In this document: piece after piece, positions 10,301-22,115 of the stretch | How positions within the stretch are numbered: position 1 is the stretch's first letter | Layout of the letters: each line of letters begins with the position of its first letter | Origin: Glandiceps talaboti | Lineage: Eukaryota; Hemichordata; Enteropneusta; Spengelidae | Direction: 5' to 3' | Length of the DNA stretch: 57,500 nt | Assembly (NCBI RefSeq): GCF_964340395.1 | Contig: NC_135560.1 | Location: forward strand, 12,822,598 to 12,880,097 | The notes under the pieces: generated by a model | Told to the model about the DNA's origin: nothing | What the model saw: the letters and a program-made list of their open reading frames with translations, nothing else | Databases searched by the model: none | Position numbers and translations under genes: made by a program

Positions 10301-11310
10301 TTTCTACCAGCTGTCTGCTATATCTATAACTTGTCATACCTCTGTCATTAGCTATATGCATTGCACTTCTTGACCTTCCTGTCTCTTAGAATAACTCTCC
10401 TCTCTACTTAGGGGTTATTTATAATCATAAATATATAGTCTCAATCTACTTAGCTCTATCAGAATACTAAATTTTTTTCTGGAGGAAGATTTGCATATGT
10501 TCTGTGCATTGATATGCTCCTACTTATATAAATGTATTGTTAGAAATCCAAAATTTCTAAAATTGAAAAACACCGATCAGGAAATCTAGCTAAAATACCA
10601 ACCTTATGCCAATGAACATTTTACATCATACATAGCTGTTGAAGTCTTCAGATACAATATAACATACAGTGATACTGATATCTTACATAATGTCAGCTTA
10701 GAATTAAAACTTCATCTGCAAAAAACAAATTGTAAAAGGTGTGAACTTGAGCTTCAAAGATGTCTAAGCTCCATGTAGTTTAGACTGTATCACAGTTGAA
10801 AGTATGTTTGTAATGAGAGATGGATATGTTTATACTTTATGCATCTAGAAATTAGAATTTACAGTGCTGTAAACCTAGATATTTTCGCTACTAGGAAACA
10901 TTGCGATTTTATAGTCTTCAGCAAGTTCTCAAAGACTAATATTTACTAATTACCAGACTGGTACATTGTGTCCATGTCAAAAATGGCATTTTAGTCACTA
11001 TTTATTTTTGCAATTTTTGTTTTCTAGCGAAATTGACAAAACTAAGTCTTTAGCGAAAATTTCCAGGTTTACAGTATCTTCTACATTCTAACAGTGCTGT
11101 TTATTATTCTGTTTCTATCAAATGCATATTGTTCACTGTAAAATAATATTTTTTATCTCTCATTAAAATTTCAGGTTGCGGAGGCGGCGTAGCAAATCTA
11201 AGAAATATGGCGTATTAACATCAGCTGGAGGGGATATGGAGATGGCACCATTGGATCAGGATGAAGAGGAAGATGATATGACAGTGTTTGATGTCAATAA
11301 TGCCAGATAG
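7017..11310 (+). CDS. FAM174: FAM174-family type I membrane protein (two coding exons)
   Basis: Join 7017-7366 and 11175-11310: 486 nt, 161 residues. Residues 1-21 form a hydrophobic signal peptide. Residues 22-95 are a Ser/Thr/Asn-rich lumenal region with N-glycosylation sequons NKT (71) and NTS (74). Residues 96-113 are a single transmembrane helix. A basic RLRRRRSKSKK stretch follows, then a tail with YGVL, MEMAPLDQDEEEDD and TVFDVN, the signature of FAM174A/B/C. Known members are small Golgi-associated membrane proteins, and FAM174B has been linked to Golgi integrity. The start is the first ATG after an in-frame TGA at 6987, with A at -3. The intron donor GTACGT at 7367 and acceptor TTTCAG at 11174 split an Arg codon (phase 2). 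Vertebrates have three paralogues; this looks like the single pre-duplication gene. The family call is firm, and a specific paralogue name is not warranted. Confidence 0.93.
8242..8745 (+). repeat. (TATG)n microsatellite with (TACG)n blocks
   Basis: About 500 bp of TATG/GTAT tetranucleotide with interruptions. Blocks of TACG, a self-complementary tetranucleotide, occur around 8645-8668 and 8682-8703. Reading frames across it give periodic MYVC or HTYI peptides, which are not genes. Confidence 0.95.
10867..11074. mobile_element. MITE, CTGTAAACC family, copy 1
   Basis: A 208-bp element starting CTGTAAACCTAGATATTTTC and ending in the near-complement, GAAAATTTCCAGGTTTACAG. The inside matches two further copies at 24113 and 34437 (shared pieces include CAGTCTTCA, AGTTCTC, GGCATTTT and AAGTCTTT). 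TA follows the right end here and precedes copy 2, which suggests a TA target and Tc1/mariner-type mobilisation. Confidence 0.85.
11175..11310 (+). CDS. FAM174: FAM174 exon 2: cytosolic tail and stop
   Basis: Begins after TTTCAG at 11171-11174 and completes Arg117, then encodes LRRRRSKSKKYGVL and the acidic MEMAPLDQDEEEDD and FDVN motifs. It stops at TAG 11308-11310. Both the Tyr-based YGVL and the acidic tail are hallmarks of the family. Confidence 0.93.
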
Positions 11311-12065
11311 AAATAACAGATAAACCCACCAACCCTAATAGTGAGTGACTGTTAACTTTCTGTACATAGGCAACCTACCATCTATACAGAAATTCTACCG
11401 TTCTGTCTAGAACTTGTACCATTTGTATAGAACTCTACTATTCTGTTTAGAACTACCATTTGTACAGAACTTGTACCAGTCTGTTTAGAACTTCTACCAT
11501 TTCTGTATAGGATTTCTACCATTCTGTTTAGAAATACATTATGTATAGAACTTCTACCATTTCTGTATAGAACTTCTACCATTTCTGTATAGAACTTTGT
11601 CAGTTCTATTTAGACGGAATGATGATGGTTGAGTGGTTAGAGTGTCCAGTTTGGAATCTGTAGATTGTGGGTTTGAGCCTCACTATTGTCATTTGTTCCT
11701 GATTGGCTAAAGTCCTTTGACAAGATTTGAACCATGATTGTGCCTCAGTCAACCCAGCTGTATAATTGGGGGACCTGGTAGGATAGAGGTTCCAATGTGA
11801 ATGCTTTGATCCTATGTGCTAATTTAGCATACAATGAATTGTATGCTCCCAGGGAGTTTAGGAAGTGTAAAGGGTTGTGTGCCATTATAGTTCTGTACCA
11901 GGGTTAATATTGCAATGCACTTTGAACAAATTGTGGGAAAATATCATTTATTATTTAGTTCAACCATTTTGTATATTCCATAATTGATAAGGAGGCATAT
12001 TCTGAGTATTGGATGGTACAAACTTTTTCAAATAACCAATGCATTTTTCTTTCCTTCCCTCCCAG
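11311..12065 (+). other. FAM174 3'UTR start and probable 3'UTR intron
   Basis: Thirty bases after the stop there is GTGAGT (11341). At 12044-12065 there is a strong polypyrimidine tract ending CTTCCCTCCCAG. Together they suggest an intron at 11341-12065 wholly in the 3'UTR. The stop is 30 nt from the junction, short enough to escape nonsense-mediated decay. It contains a degenerate tandem repeat at 11366-11613. The splice is inferred and not proven. Confidence 0.5.
11366..11613. repeat. Degenerate ~22-bp tandem repeat
   Basis: About ten units resembling AACTTCTACCATTTCTGTATAG, with TTT/TAT variants (CTGTTTAGAA alternates with CTGTATAGAA). The last two units are nearly identical. Confidence 0.85.
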
Positions 12066-15000
12066 GTCAAAAGTGTTCATTTATTTTTTTGACAGCCTCA
12101 GCAACCACAGAAAATAAAGATTTACAAAGAAGACAGAAGTAGAAGAAAGTTGAGGAAAAATTGAAGAACACAACTTGATCCAAAGACGGACATGTGCAAT
12201 GTCAAAAATCACATTTTATTACAAAAAAATGAACAATGCTCATTGATCTATTACTGCGCCCTCTCTCATTAAAAAATGGATTTAGATGTTGCAGTCATAG
12301 TATATTTGATCATCAACAGAACAAGATAATAGTGACTACATAAAATTGTAGAAAAATATTGTAGGGTCAGACTAGCGATAAAATATACATATTTAACATA
12401 ATTATTACTGTATGCTATCGGAAATATTATTGGCAGTAGTAAGTCATTCCTTGGCTTGACAGAGTCTGTGCATACAGAAAATTTGCACATTGCGTTCAAA
12501 TGTATACTATAGAGAAAGGGTTAGTTTAAACGGGACAAAAACATTTTTAAGCATTCATGATCATTATCAATTCATATAACACAGTTGCTGTGGGTTATTA
12601 AAATTTCTTATCAGCAAATATTTGAAATCATTCCATTGTCATTATTTTGTTCTGTTGTCATGTTGAGTAATATAAGATTTGATGCAGAGTCATTTATGCA
12701 GTGTCATTATTATCATTAAACCCAGAGATATTATATAACACAAGTTTTTGATTTTTTCAATCACCGTCAAAGTGAGGAAAAGTTTTTTCAATCTTAAGTT
12801 TAAACAACGTATGTGTGCTTCTTTCCAACACATTAATAGATTTGGTTCTAAATAACTGATGTCTCAGAGCATAATGCCAAGTTATATTGATACAAACTTT
12901 TTTGTTTTAAAATCACCTGAATAAGCCGTGTTTCTTGAAACTATGTTTTACTGTTTACCATTTAAAACAGTGTAATGGTTGTAGCACATGACAGTTATCA
13001 GTTGTCTTATTGGTCAGCAGACTCTAGTCATGTGCAGTGTGCCCTCAAATGATAGCCAAATTTTGTTGTTGTGAGTCAGAATGATAAAAACAATGATTTC
13101 TTGTGAGTCACCACATAGTAAGAGATAGGGGAACACCAAATTTTGGTGCATCACTAGAAATTGTGTGCGTCACTGACATGTCACTTTGGCACACTGGTCA
13201 TGTGACTATTTGTTTGACTTTTATGATTTATCTAGCAAATTATACAAGGATTTTAGTAGGAAAGTAGATGAAAACACTCAAAATATTAAAATTTAAAAAA
13301 AAAATTAAAAATCTAGTTTTTGTCAGCTGGTTGTGATATTACAGCGCTTGTCATCAGATTTGGACTAGTCAGTTATTTCAGCTACAATTTTCTGTGTATT
13401 TTCATTTCTGGCTACCACCTTATAAACTTGGTAGTCTAGACACAGTATTTATATAATGTACACTGGACAACTTCTAATTCCAAGCCCTGTCTGTTCATTT
13501 GCCATGTTTTTGGCCATCTACCAGTAAAAATGCTTCAAGAAGTTTGACAGTTTTAAAGAGCACATGTTTAGAGGATAAATTTCAGTGAATTCATACGTCA
13601 ATTCTTACTAATGCTATTCACATAGTGATACATGTTTTAGAAATGAGGCAGTGATGCCAACAAGGTCCAATGTTTTAAACCATATCGCAAAGATTTACAC
13701 ACTGAAGTTCTTTGTCATCATTGACAATTGACAATTGCAGATTGGGTAAATACTCTACCCTTGGCTGAACTTTATAACTTTCTCGTGGTAATCCTGAGGA
13801 ATGTTGCTTCTGTGCCCAAAATACATTAAACATGATGTTACCATTTTTTTTGTATCACTTGAGATGTTGTGTTGTAGAGGAATATAGTATGTTGTAGTGC
13901 GTCGGTCGTACAAAAAAACTGCCTGCGCAAAATGAGTGCAACATCTTTTCCTGTTACCTTGAATATTTTAGTAATTTGATATGTAGGTGTGTAAATAGGG
14001 TTACAGTGTATTGATTCTAACAGTGTGTCATGTTATTAAAAAACAGTTGTATTATTTCCCCGCTCTATATAGTTTAGCCTAGTGAATCGTGAGTGACATA
14101 GGGGGTCCTCGTCAATGCATGATGTGTATTTTCAGCTGAATAAATGAAAGGATTGAGGAATAATTCCATATATATTGTACAAGCCGTATTTTAAATTTTG
14201 ATGGAAATTTCGGATAGTTTGTACAATTTATGATTTCATGTTTACTCTCTTATAAATTAATATGCATTGTCACATGTAGGATACATTAAAAAAATGAAAT
14301 TCGTCATTTTCAGCTCTTACCATTCAACTCAGTTTGTACATAATGTGGTGAATTTTTCCACCTTGTTTTCATCATCAAATTGCAGTAAACTTGCATAATA
14401 CATACATCCAATTTGTTAAAACAAGTCTTTTTCTCAACACACAAGTGCCCCCCCCCAGAAGACAATGGTAGAGTCTAGAAATTTGCATAACAAAAGAGTG
14501 AATTGTTATGCAAACTATTCTAATTACTATCTTGAAATCATAGGATGGAACCCACTACTCTACTAATGTCTGGGGAGAACCATGGGCTCATTCTTAAATA
14601 CAAGTAGTTATTAGAAACAGATATTATTAAGAAAAAAAATTTCTCTGTAAAATAGATTATTCTTATCGTCAGTTGACTAGATGTATGTACTAATAAATAT
14701 CTATAAAAGTCTGTTTTTACCTTATTAGATTATGTAGAGTAATGTATAATTTGTTGATGTTTATGTTTTGGTTTTTTTACTCTTACTCTTTCTGTACAAA
14801 ACAAGTGATGTCACAGGAACATTTGACAAGTCAAGAACATGTGCATTTGCACTAAATGAAATGTATTTTGTTTCAAATTTTTGAGTCTAACTGTATCCCT
14901 TAACCAAACCTCCTAGTACAGTTTAAAAGGTGTATGTTGTACACAGTCTGTCCATTTATTTATTTTTGCACCATCACTTAGGATGTAATCAACTCTGTAT

Positions 15001-16240
15001 GGTGTTATGTGTTTTTGGAGGTTTTAGGGATTTGGAGTTCATAAAAACCTGAGAGATAACATTCCAGCTTGGCTGTTACAAAAATTGCAGAGTTTATCAA
15101 ACCTTTGACTGTGGGTTATATAGTGTTGTTGCTAGGAATTTGGAAACAGAAATGGGAAGTGTTTTTACCTTTCCATGGACTCCATACCGAGTACCATAGC
15201 TTTGGCGAGGAAACTTGGTAAAACCACAATTTTTAGTTTTTACCTATTTCATCACCCTTAATAAACACCGGTGTAATGACAGAAGCTGGTAATCATTGTA
15301 ATGCTACATTTGTATCATTTCAAATTACAGGAAAGAAAAATTGAAAAATTTCTCAATATCCATTGCGCAAATCACCACAAGGGGACACTGTTTAAGATAT
15401 TACAGTTTTTTCTGTCTTCATTGAATAGTGCTGTCATGATGTAAACACTTAATTGTAAGAGAGAGAGAGAGTTGAGTAATAGTTTGAACGTTTATGGTGA
15501 ATTGGTGACCTTGTCGTGGTCCATGAATGAAGAGCAAATAACATAAACAGTCCTCTCTCTCTCTCTCTTGAAGAGAAACACATTGTACACATGACATACA
15601 TTCAATGCATGGGTATCATATAAATGACCTTCTGAAAAGTGGACCCGTACTTGACACCCTGCAATACAGAATACACAGGGGAAGTTTGTACATGTGTTTT
15701 ACTTTCGAAAATGACAAGACAAGAGACACACTGATTGTCTATACTAATTAGCCCCAAGGATAACAAATTTGAACATTTCAGATGCAATATTGTCTACTAG
15801 TTGACAAAGCTTGTTTTGAATAGTTTATACGTAAATCTCTACCTCCATTCATCAGCCATTCTGATAAAGGTGTTTTGGAGAAACTAGCATATATATATTG
15901 TTAGATGAATTTTGTGAATGAAATAGTTTTAATTAATGAATCTATGAGGGTGTCAGTTTGACAATAAAGTAATGCTTGATCAGCCAAGTTAGGTTAAATA
16001 CTTGTTTGTATATACCAATGTTGAGTTGTGGCATGAATCTGGTGTTGGGACAACTTCTTGATTTGTATGTCTTTCAAGTCAAAAGAAAGTTTATGAAAAT
16101 ATTTGCACATTTTGATTCCAAATTAGATAAATAAATATGATTTTATTTAAGTTTTTGTGTGTGTCTTGTCATGGTTTTTCAATAGACTTGCATGTCTCTG
16201 TGTGTGTGTTATAGAAGGATAAAGTTCTTCCCTATATATC
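12066..16240 (+). other. Possible FAM174 3'UTR exon and intergenic DNA
   Basis: No protein-coding exon is recognised. If the 3'UTR intron is real, the terminal exon starts at 12066. Candidate AATAAA poly(A) signals lie at 14139, 15963 and 16130, and which one is used cannot be told. The sequence is AT-rich with only short simple repeats: (GA)n near 15459, (CT)n near 15553 and a C run near 14449. Confidence 0.4.
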
Positions 16241-16249
16241 TTTAGTTCC

Positions 16250-16676
16250 TTTTCTGATATTATAAGTTCTTCCTTGACACGTGAACTTTCCTCACATTGT
16301 AAGCCCTGGCACATATATCCATTCCTGATATTGTAAGCCCTTTCCTGATAGTATACTCTTCCCTGATATTGTAAGCCCTTTCCTGATATTATAAGCCCTT
16401 TCCTAAAAAATATACAATTTCATGATATTGTAAGCCCAAACCTGATAATGTACTCTTTCCTGATATTGTAAGCCCTTTCCTAAAAAATATACTCTTTCCT
16501 GATATTGTAAGCCAAAACCTGATAATGTACTCTTTCCTGATATTGTAAGCCCTTTCCTAAAAAATATACATTTTCCTGATATTGTAAGCCCAAACCTGAT
16601 AATGTACTCTTTCCTGATTTTCCAAGCCGTTTCCTAACAAATCTAGTCATTCCTGATATTGTAAGCCCTTTCCTGA
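16250..16676. repeat. Satellite array with 77-bp higher-order period
   Basis: Units of about 19-21 bp such as CCTGATATTGTAAGCCCTTT alternate with CCTAAAAAATATAC and CCTGATAATGTACTCTTT. CCTAA occurs at 16402, 16479, 16556 and 16633, exactly 77 bp apart each time, so four short units form a higher-order repeat. Flanking units upstream are simpler and less regular. Confidence 0.92.
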
Positions 16677-16830
16677 GACTAGTACCCTTTTGTGGTACTT
16701 GAGACTAGTACCCTTTTGTGGTACTTGAGACTAGTACCCTTTTGTGGTGAGACTATTACCCCTTTGTGGTACTTGAGACTATTACCCTTTTGTGGTACTT
16801 GAGACTATTATCCTCTAGTAGTATTTCATA
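16676..16830. repeat. 26-bp tandem repeat (GAGACTAGTACCCTTTTGTG)
   Basis: Six or so copies of a 26-bp unit, GAGACTAGTACCCTTTTGTG plus GTACTT, drifting to GAGACTATTACCC at the 3' end. It follows the 77-bp array without a gap. Confidence 0.92.
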
Positions 16831-17238
16831 CTCATACATGTATATTGCCATGTATTTATACTGTTTCCTTGTATCATTACTGAGTACTCAATCTCGATAG
16901 AAACGTAGGAAATTTGCAATTTTAAAATTAACGTTTTACTTTAAGACGTGCAATATTTTGGATCAAGTAACAAATTAATGACAAAGTGAAACTCATAAAA
17001 GCTGTTATTGTGAGTAGATGTAAATACGGTTGTAGAGGACTGCATTGTTAGATTCGAAAGTGTAGTATTACTAGTACTATAGCCTTGCCTGTGAATTTGT
17101 TTAACCCCTAGCTGTGTGCAAATAATATGAACACCATATTATAGTGAACCTTTTAGTGCACAAGTTACATGTGACATGCTGTAGATGTGGCAAAGTCTGT
17201 CTGTCTGTCTGTCTGTCTGTCTGTGTCTGTGTGCGTGC

Positions 17239-17297
<59 letters not shown>

Positions 17298-17940
17298 TGT
17301 GTGTATTTTGCACTTGTTTCAAATATTATGGGGATGGGGTGGGGTTCTACACTGGTTCTACAATTGACTTCAATCGTGACCATCAATGATCAAAATATCT
17401 GAACCAAGAACTGAACAACAGACTGTATCCCCAAATCAACGGATTGATGCACCAAAGTGCTATGGTTGTACAAATTTTAAACAAAAGATAATGATATGAA
17501 AGACATATGTACATTTGGCCACATCATGTATATGAAACAGTAGGTATCATAGATGAGAGATGAGGACATATCTCCTTGTGTTAAGTTACAAGAGTGAACA
17601 GAACGGACAATAGTGTACAGATGTCACAATCACACAAAAACACAAATCCTTTATAATGCAGATATAGATGTCAATTCAAAACGATTCAAATTAAATGTTA
17701 TTTCAATGAGATGTGTATTTAACATTGAGTAGATGTGGCATATGTGATTTAGTACCACACCTTAGGATTTTTAATATTATAATAGGGTTTAGGTGACTGA
17801 TAATTGCTAGTTATGTAGCCCCAAAAATTTCTTTGGAATTAGGCAAAGGAGACTGGATTTCACATCAAATATTTTGTAACACTGGTATGAAAATATTGTA
17901 ATTGTGTTTATAGAATTTAGTACTTGCTGTCATTACGAAG
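16831..17940. other. Intergenic DNA with CTGT/GT microsatellite
   Basis: No gene is recognised. 17197-17305 is (CTGT)n followed by (GT)n. Confidence 0.6.
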
Positions 17941-18375
17941 TCATCTTCGCAGCTTCGCACCAAGAAGCATGATCATATCACACCAATACTCCAACAACTA
18001 CACTGGCTTCCAGTCACTTACAGAATACAATTCAAAATCCTGCTGATCACATATAAAGCGCTACATGGAAAGACCCCACATTACATTTCCGACCTCATTC
18101 AGCAAAGTAACCCAGGCAGATCACTCCGTTCAAACAACAAACAACTACTCCACATACCCAAGACCAGACTCAAATCATATGGAGACCGATCATTCTCACA
18201 CTCATCTCCCACATTATGGAATCATCTTCCCCTTGACATTCGCACCACACCTTCTGTTGATATCTTCAAAGCCAAACTCAAAACTTATCTATTCCAAAGA
18301 GCATTCATGTGAACTGGGAGTGCCATTGGGCATCTTTTGATGGATATCAGGCACTTTATAAATTTGTGTTTATTT
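17941..18375 (+). mobile_element. Truncated LINE 3' end (CR1/L2-like C-terminus)
   Basis: One uninterrupted frame from 17941 to TGA at 18310-18312 encodes landmarks of the C-terminus of many LINE polyproteins: ITPILQQLHWLPV, FKILLITYKALHG, GRSLRSNNKQLL, SYGDRSFSHSSPTLWNHLPL and FKAKLKTYLFQRAFM. A short 3'UTR follows (GCACTTTATAAATTTGTG). The 5' part is missing, as is usual for LINE insertions. It is a different and better preserved element than the LINE at 4764. Confidence 0.88.
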
Positions 18376-18599
18376 GTCATATTAATTCCATAAATTAATG
18401 TCATATGCATTTACCACATAAAATGTTGCCAATGTTTGTTATGAAGTAAACTTGTTGAATTTTTAGCTCCATACTTTACTAATCAGTTTATTCACAAATA
18501 ATAATTTGCAATTTACAGGAAATTAAGGAAATTACTAAATTTTTGAAACAAAATATATTGAAAATGTTACAATTCGACATTTTTCTTTGGAACCGTTCT

Positions 18600-18830
18600 A
18601 TAAATAAAGCTTATTACTTCACTTGACGTACTGTTTCGATGATTCTCATTTTATCTTCTCGATAAAAGGAGAGAAACAAGGCAGGAGAAGGGAGGAAGAG
18701 AGAAAGAGACACCCAATCAACAACATTTCGCCTGAGAGCGACTAGGAAGATTGGCAAATGAAAAGAAGGCAAACGAGTCGAGTCGTCGCTTATAAAATAG
18801 CGCCCGCACATACAAAAGGGTAAAAGATAT
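18600..18830 (+). promoter_or_regulatory. Candidate myosin IX promoter with TATA box
   Basis: CpG dinucleotides become frequent from about 18640 onward compared with the depleted surroundings. CTTATAAAATAG at 18789-18800 is a good TATA-box match, which would place transcription start near 18820. Assignment to the downstream myosin gene is inferred from orientation and from the splice donor at 19414. Confidence 0.4.
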
Positions 18831-19413
18831 GCAAATGTTTATTCAAATCAAATCGTAAATGCCACTTCCGGAGACTGGGCAGACGAAGTGAGTGTTGTTT
18901 TTCGCAGGTCGGCAAGATTTCGTCAATGTTGTCGGGGTAGAGTACTGTTTTCTCGTGTAAAGGGAGTTGTAAACAACCACTACAATGTCCAGGAATTGAA
19001 AGTGTAACATGAAATAAGGTAATGTTGAGTTTTTTTATCAGGAAAGTCTCCAAGAGCTCATTTTGAAGTTTGTCCGATTCGAAGACAACTTTTTGGCAAG
19101 GAATTGGGTGCAGCAATTTGAACACAGATTACGGCTATCATTTTACGTTGGTGGATTTGAAGTGCTTGTTTGAGTTTTGGTGAATCGGTTTATTTGTCGA
19201 ATTATTAAGATTGTACCACTCAAGAAATACGAATATTTTTTGCATCGTTTATTGTGATTCTGCTGTCGTCGGTGAAATTGAATCGACCATCGGATATAAA
19301 AACAATCAACTTCAACTTCCCAGTGTTGACTTCGATCAAATCTTTTGGAAGTGAGTTCCATGAACGAGACACCCAATAAGAATACCAGCGAATTTAATTC
19401 AGTTATATCACAG
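18820..19413 (+). other. Candidate non-coding exon 1 of myosin IX
   Basis: A CpG-containing stretch ends at a strong donor CAG|GTACGT (19411-19419). An ATG at 19360 opens a frame to the donor. Spliced directly to the acceptor at 25476, this frame would end at TGA 25504-25506, giving a 27-codon upstream ORF before the myosin start. Other donors (GTGAGT at 19351) and additional leader exons are possible. Confidence 0.35.
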
Positions 19414-20821
19414 GTACGTTCAACCAAGCGTATTTCCTAGTTTGTATGATGCAAAGTAAGGTCAAAAATTGGCATTGACTGGGACAAATTGCATGCAAAC
19501 GTTGCTGCAGGTCACTTCATGTAAACAAATTGAATTCACTGGGCGGTGTTCGCACTGTCATTCAATGACCGAACATGATCGATCGCGAAATATGACACAC
19601 TTATCTTCAATCGCGCTCACCCATGTACACTCAATGTAACGGCAGTGTAAAATCATTCACCGTAAGATGTTGATCAGTGACCGAATATTGCAAATGAGTG
19701 ATTCTAAAGGAATCTCGGACGTACGGAATTATAGAAATGTCACGATGTCCGTCTAGCGTGTCTTGTCGACATGTCGTGGAGGTTTCCTCAGGCCATCACT
19801 TCCGCATATTGTGTACAATAACATGACTCAGGCTCACGTAAAAACTGGTGATCACAGTCATTTTCAATGCGTCTCATTGCAACATAGGTGGGTGGTTTTC
19901 TCGATAGTGTACTATATCTGGATTTATTGTCGTGCGGGAAATGTCATTTATCAGGGAAACTTGACTTAATGAGCACCACAAACAATATTTAAATGGAATG
20001 TTTGATGAAATGGGCTTGGGTGTTTCAATTTCTCATCGACATTCTTAACACTGAGATTGATCGTTGAGCAGCAACAGCAGTCATTTAAATTTTATTTGAG
20101 CTCGGCAAGTAAACTAAACATAACTTTAAATTATCCCCAGTAATACAACAAGTAAATCTGCTAGTATCATCCATAGCTTGAAATTTATAGGATGCTAATG
20201 TGACTCACAAAATATATGTATTAGCACGGCAGGTATGGTGGAAGTAAGAAAATTGGAAAGTACTTATATAGTATGTTGGTGTGTCAGGACAAATTGCTTT
20301 GAGTCATGGACATGTCTAATTGGGCAAGAGGGCACACCTGTAGTACATCCCTTTAAACATCTGTTCCTTCCCCCAAAGAAATGGATAATGACACCTCATT
20401 ATTTCCATGTCATATGGTTACTACAGCATCATCTTTGATATCAGCATTTGGTGCAAGTCCTGGAGTGCCTCAGGTATATAATTCAATCTGTCACCAGTCT
20501 AGGACTGACAACTTACCCATATGCTGTTTTCATCCACAAGACCCAGAAACTGATGAAAATCAGATAATACCAGTGCACTGAGCATAGAAAATATTACCAT
20601 TAAGTTGATAATTCTGTCTCAAGGTCTGATTAGCATTTTGCTGGCATGTGATTATTGTATTACAACTAGTAACACTGAAGTATTTAAGATATTTTCTCAT
20701 TTATAGAATTTGTATCAAGTGTGAAAGTGTACTGTTTCAGTTGGTTTATTTACAAGCCTAGCATGTGGCCTTTGTAATGTGGTCAATAAGCAAATGAAAC
20801 AGTATACTTTTACACTATATA

Positions 20822-20960
20822 TGGATGCTATAAATGATTGTGGTACATACAGAAAACACTTTACTTTGGTGTTATGGGTTGTACTGGAAATGAATGCTAC
20901 AAACGAATGTGGTGCACTGCATACAGAAAATGCTTCACTTTGGTGTTATGGGTTGTACTA
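20822..20960. repeat. Imperfect tandem duplication, ~70 bp unit
   Basis: ATGCTATAAATGATTGTGG at 20824 recurs as ATGCTACAAACGAATGTGG at 20893. Each is followed by CATACAGAAAA and then CTTTGGTGTTATGGGTTGTA. Confidence 0.88.
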
Positions 20961-21984
20961 CTAGTGAAGCCAGATGGCCTGTCCTATCGGTAATGATGTA
21001 CACAAAGGAGTTGTTTGATTATCCTTCCCTATGTTTATTGATCAACAGCTGATCTAAATACTAGTAAGACATGGCATTAGTATATGTAATGTCACTAGAT
21101 ACTAGATGGCCAAAAAAAGAAGAAGAATATATAAAACAACACATAGTCTTAAAATTATATAAAATGTACTCAGTCCTAAAACTTGGAAATGAAATTTGGT
21201 CAATCCAAAGAAGTCCATAAAAAGTTGATGTCCAGATATGCAGTCTCAGGTTACAAATGACAATGTTTGTAATTTTCTGTTTATTTTGAAACTGTGTGGC
21301 CATGAATAGTTTGTTTATTTACACTGAAATGATACAAAGAATGTCTTTGTGTTAGTGGTTTGCTGTTGGTCAACCTGGTACTTCTATATTTGCATTCAGG
21401 GTAGACATTAAAATTGATAGTTCATCATAAATGTATTTAGATAATGGCTTCATGAATTCCTCTATGGTATAGTCATAGTTCTAAGATTAAAAGTTAAGAG
21501 TAATCAAGTATTTGTATATTAATACTCATATTCTTTCTTCAACAAATCAAACATTTCGTGTATTCAGTTGTAAATTTTTCCATGAAGTAAAAGTGTAATT
21601 AGGCAGCAAAAAATGACGCTTTCGGCTATTTATAGTCAGTGATGGGTGACTTCAGACATAACAAAGTATCCATTTTAGGATGTTTTAAAAAGTTGTAAGA
21701 GTTGCAGATTGTGGTAAAGGATACAGTGGGTTTTGATTTCAGGGTGATGTGGGTGTAACTGTAGATTGATACACTATGTGATAAGGGAGTAGTAAGTCAT
21801 GACATGAGTGACTCTATGAAAGCTACATTTTGTACATATGATGATAGAGCTGTCTGTGATATCATTTAAGATTTCCATCTGAGAAATGTCAAGAGACACT
21901 TCAAGGTTCAAAGGTGAGAGTCTGGTAGTCTAATTTTATCTGAACATTATAATTGGAAACTTCTGCTTTAGTTTATTGCTGTGA

Positions 21985-22115
21985 TTTTTTTAAGCACAAC
22001 TGAGCTATAAGATTCAGTAATGACTGCTATAGGCATGGTAAAATCATGTGTATGTATGTATGTGTGATTGTGTGTATGGTTGTGTGTTGTATGCATGTGT
22101 GTGTATGTATGTGAA
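21985..22115 (+). repeat. Partial copy of the 30 kb dispersed repeat
   Basis: TTTTTTTAAGCACAACTGAG, then CAGTAATGACTGCTATAGGCA, a GT/TATG microsatellite and AACAACTTGAGT match the head of the element at 30009-30120 in the same order. Confidence 0.75.

Larger units (their letters stand above)
7367..11174 (+). other. FAM174 intron 1
   Basis: A 3.8 kb GT-AG intron. It contains a large TATG microsatellite (8242-8745), a short C run and CA repeat near 10062-10082, and a TIR-bearing MITE (10867-11074) about 100 bp before the acceptor. No other coding exon is visible. Confidence 0.85.

Noticed and set aside
19143-19427. 94-codon minus-strand ORF over the candidate leader exon
   Set aside because: It resembles no known protein and overlaps the CpG-rich leader and donor of the + strand gene.
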